This document shows, piece after piece, positions 5,201 to 5,928 of a stretch of DNA of 5,928 nt (its first letter is position 1; every line of letters begins with the position of its first letter). The stretch lies in NCBI GenBank assembly GCA_019418235.1, contig DYCH01000083.1, positions 29,163-35,090 on the forward strand, in the 5' to 3' direction. Origin of the DNA: Sutterella sp. (GTDB lineage Bacteria > Pseudomonadota > Gammaproteobacteria > Burkholderiales > Burkholderiaceae_F). The notes beneath the pieces are model-generated. The model searched no databases. It had not been told where the DNA came from and saw only the letters and a program-made list of their open reading frames with translations. The position numbers and the translations under genes were made by a program.

Positions 5201-5928
5201 ATTCGCGTTCCTCTTCTCGACGCAATTCTTCCATGTCGCGATCAATGGCTTCGCGCATTTGCGTGATGACATCTCGGTAACCGACTTTTGTCTTTTGACC
5301 GAAAATGGCGCTGCCGGCAACGAAGGTGTCGGCACCGGCTCGGGCGATGGTGCCGATATTGTCAACCTTGACACCACCGTCAATTTCTAAAAGGATCTTG
5401 TGGCCGGTGGCACGTTCGTGAGCATCAATGATGTTGCGAACTTGAGCGAGTTTGGCGAGCGTGGAGGGAATGAATTTTTGACCACCAAAGCCAGGATTGA
5501 CGCTCATTAACAAAATTAAGTCCACTTTATCTAAGACGTAATCCAAGTAAGAAAGCGAGGTTGACGGGTTAAAGACGAGTCCGCCTTTGCAACCACACTC
5601 ACGAATTAAAGATAAGGTGCGATCAATGTGTTTGCTGGCTTCACAGTGGAAGGTGATGTAATCGGCACCAGCTTTGGCAAACATCGGGATGATGGCATCG
5701 ACCGGTTCAACCATCAAGTGCACATCAATGGGGGCTTGGACATGGGGACGAATGGCTTCGCACACCAAGGGTCCAACCGTGAGGTTAGGAACGTAGTGAT
5801 TGTCCATGACGTCAAAGTGAATCCAATCGGCACCGGCATCAATCACGTCTCTGACTTCTTCACCCAATCGAGCAAAGTCGGCAGAAAGAATGGAAGGCGC
5901 AATGCGACAGCTTTCAGAAGCCTTAGGA
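5181..5928 (-). CDS. rpe: Ribulose-phosphate 3-epimerase, start beyond window edge
   Basis: Rpe interconverts D-ribulose 5-phosphate and D-xylulose 5-phosphate in the pentose phosphate pathway (cytoplasm, TIM barrel). 248 residues are visible; only the start codon and perhaps a few residues are missing. The frame runs to the window edge, and the segment RIAPSILSADFARLGEE (visible residues 8-24) is the conserved Rpe N-terminus, so a start at the TTG at 5867-5865 would be wrong. Metal ligands and catalytic residues are present: Ser12 in APSILSAD, His37 and Asp39 in HFDVMDNHYVPN, His70 in DVHLMV, and Asp183 in LEIDGGV. NPGFGGQKF near 144-152 and the phosphate-binding AGADTFVAGSAIF are also present. 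The C-terminus runs about 20 residues past the usual end near MREAI, with a tail rich in Glu and Arg (DRDMEELRREEEREYARTRG). That stretch encodes the gph ribosome binding site and overlaps the gph start. It is the first visible gene of the rpe-gph operon. Confidence 0.96.
   Translation of the reverse strand, partial: PKASESCRIAPSILSADFARLGEEVRDVIDAGADWIHFDVMDNHYVPNLTVGPLVCEAIRPHVQAPIDVHLMVEPVDAIIPMFAKAGADYITFHCEASKHIDRTLSLIRECGCKGGLVFNPSTSLSYLDYVLDKVDLILLMSVNPGFGGQKFIPSTLAKLAQVRNIIDAHERATGHKILLEIDGGVKVDNIGTIARAGADTFVAGSAIFGQKTKVGYRDVITQMREAIDRDMEELRREEEREYARTRG
5209..5213 (-). promoter_or_regulatory. Ribosome binding site of gph inside rpe
   Basis: GAGGA on the - strand lies 8 bases before the gph ATG (5200-5198) and within the codons for the Rpe C-terminal tail. 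It decides the gph start against longer alternatives and suggests coupled translation. Confidence 0.75.

Noticed and set aside
5201..5383. Longer gph with 61 extra N-terminal residues
   Set aside because: The extra part lies entirely within rpe in another frame, has a Pro/Ser/Lys-rich composition with no HAD similarity, and the ATG at 5200 has a good ribosome binding site with motif I at the expected distance.
5865..5867. TTG as the start of rpe
   Set aside because: The codons upstream encode the conserved Rpe N-terminal strand (RIAPSILSADFAR) and the frame stays open to the window edge, so the true start is outside the window.
1..5928. CRISPR array, insertion sequence, prophage, toxin-antitoxin or attachment site
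   Set aside because: No repeated spacer-like units, transposase or integrase motifs, or direct repeats next to the tRNA were seen. Nearly all bases are explained by housekeeping genes.

Overview
This window looks like ordinary chromosomal housekeeping DNA from a Gram-negative proteobacterium. Three things point there: a YhdT-like/PanF pair of the enterobacterial type, the rpe-gph linkage common in Beta- and Gammaproteobacteria, and a tRNA-Phe whose core and variable loop match the proteobacterial form. By eye the base composition is close to balanced. A betaproteobacterium of the Burkholderiales, possibly a gut Sutterellaceae member, is a plausible guess, but the window cannot prove it.

Layout. 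On the + strand, the last codons of a small YhdT-like membrane protein overlap the start of panF (Na+/pantothenate symporter) through an ATGA junction. PanF ends at 1572. Directly after it is a compact hairpin (1573-1596) that serves as terminator for both panF and the convergent aldehyde dehydrogenase gene (1599-3023, - strand). A 178-base gap follows, then tRNA-Phe(GAA) on the - strand (3202-3277) with its own promoter upstream and intrinsic terminator downstream. The rest is a tightly packed - strand operon, read from high to low coordinates: rpe (start codon beyond the window edge), gph (overlapping rpe by 20 bases), a secreted four-cysteine protein of the LprI/DUF1311 type (GTG start 2 bases after the gph stop), and ung (ATG 5 bases after the preceding stop).

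How the genes work together. Rpe serves the pentose phosphate pathway. Gph removes 2-phosphoglycolate, including that released when oxidatively damaged DNA ends are processed. Ung starts base excision repair of uracil in DNA. The secreted protein between them has no obvious metabolic link. PanF takes up the coenzyme A precursor pantothenate. The aldehyde dehydrogenase is intact, but its substrate cannot be read from sequence.

I looked for a previously undescribed system and found none. The points worth checking are small: an A-C mismatch in the tRNA-Phe T stem, a charged Rpe tail that carries the gph ribosome binding site, an ung start with no clear Shine-Dalgarno sequence, and a cell-envelope gene between gph and ung where trpE/trpG are often found in related bacteria.
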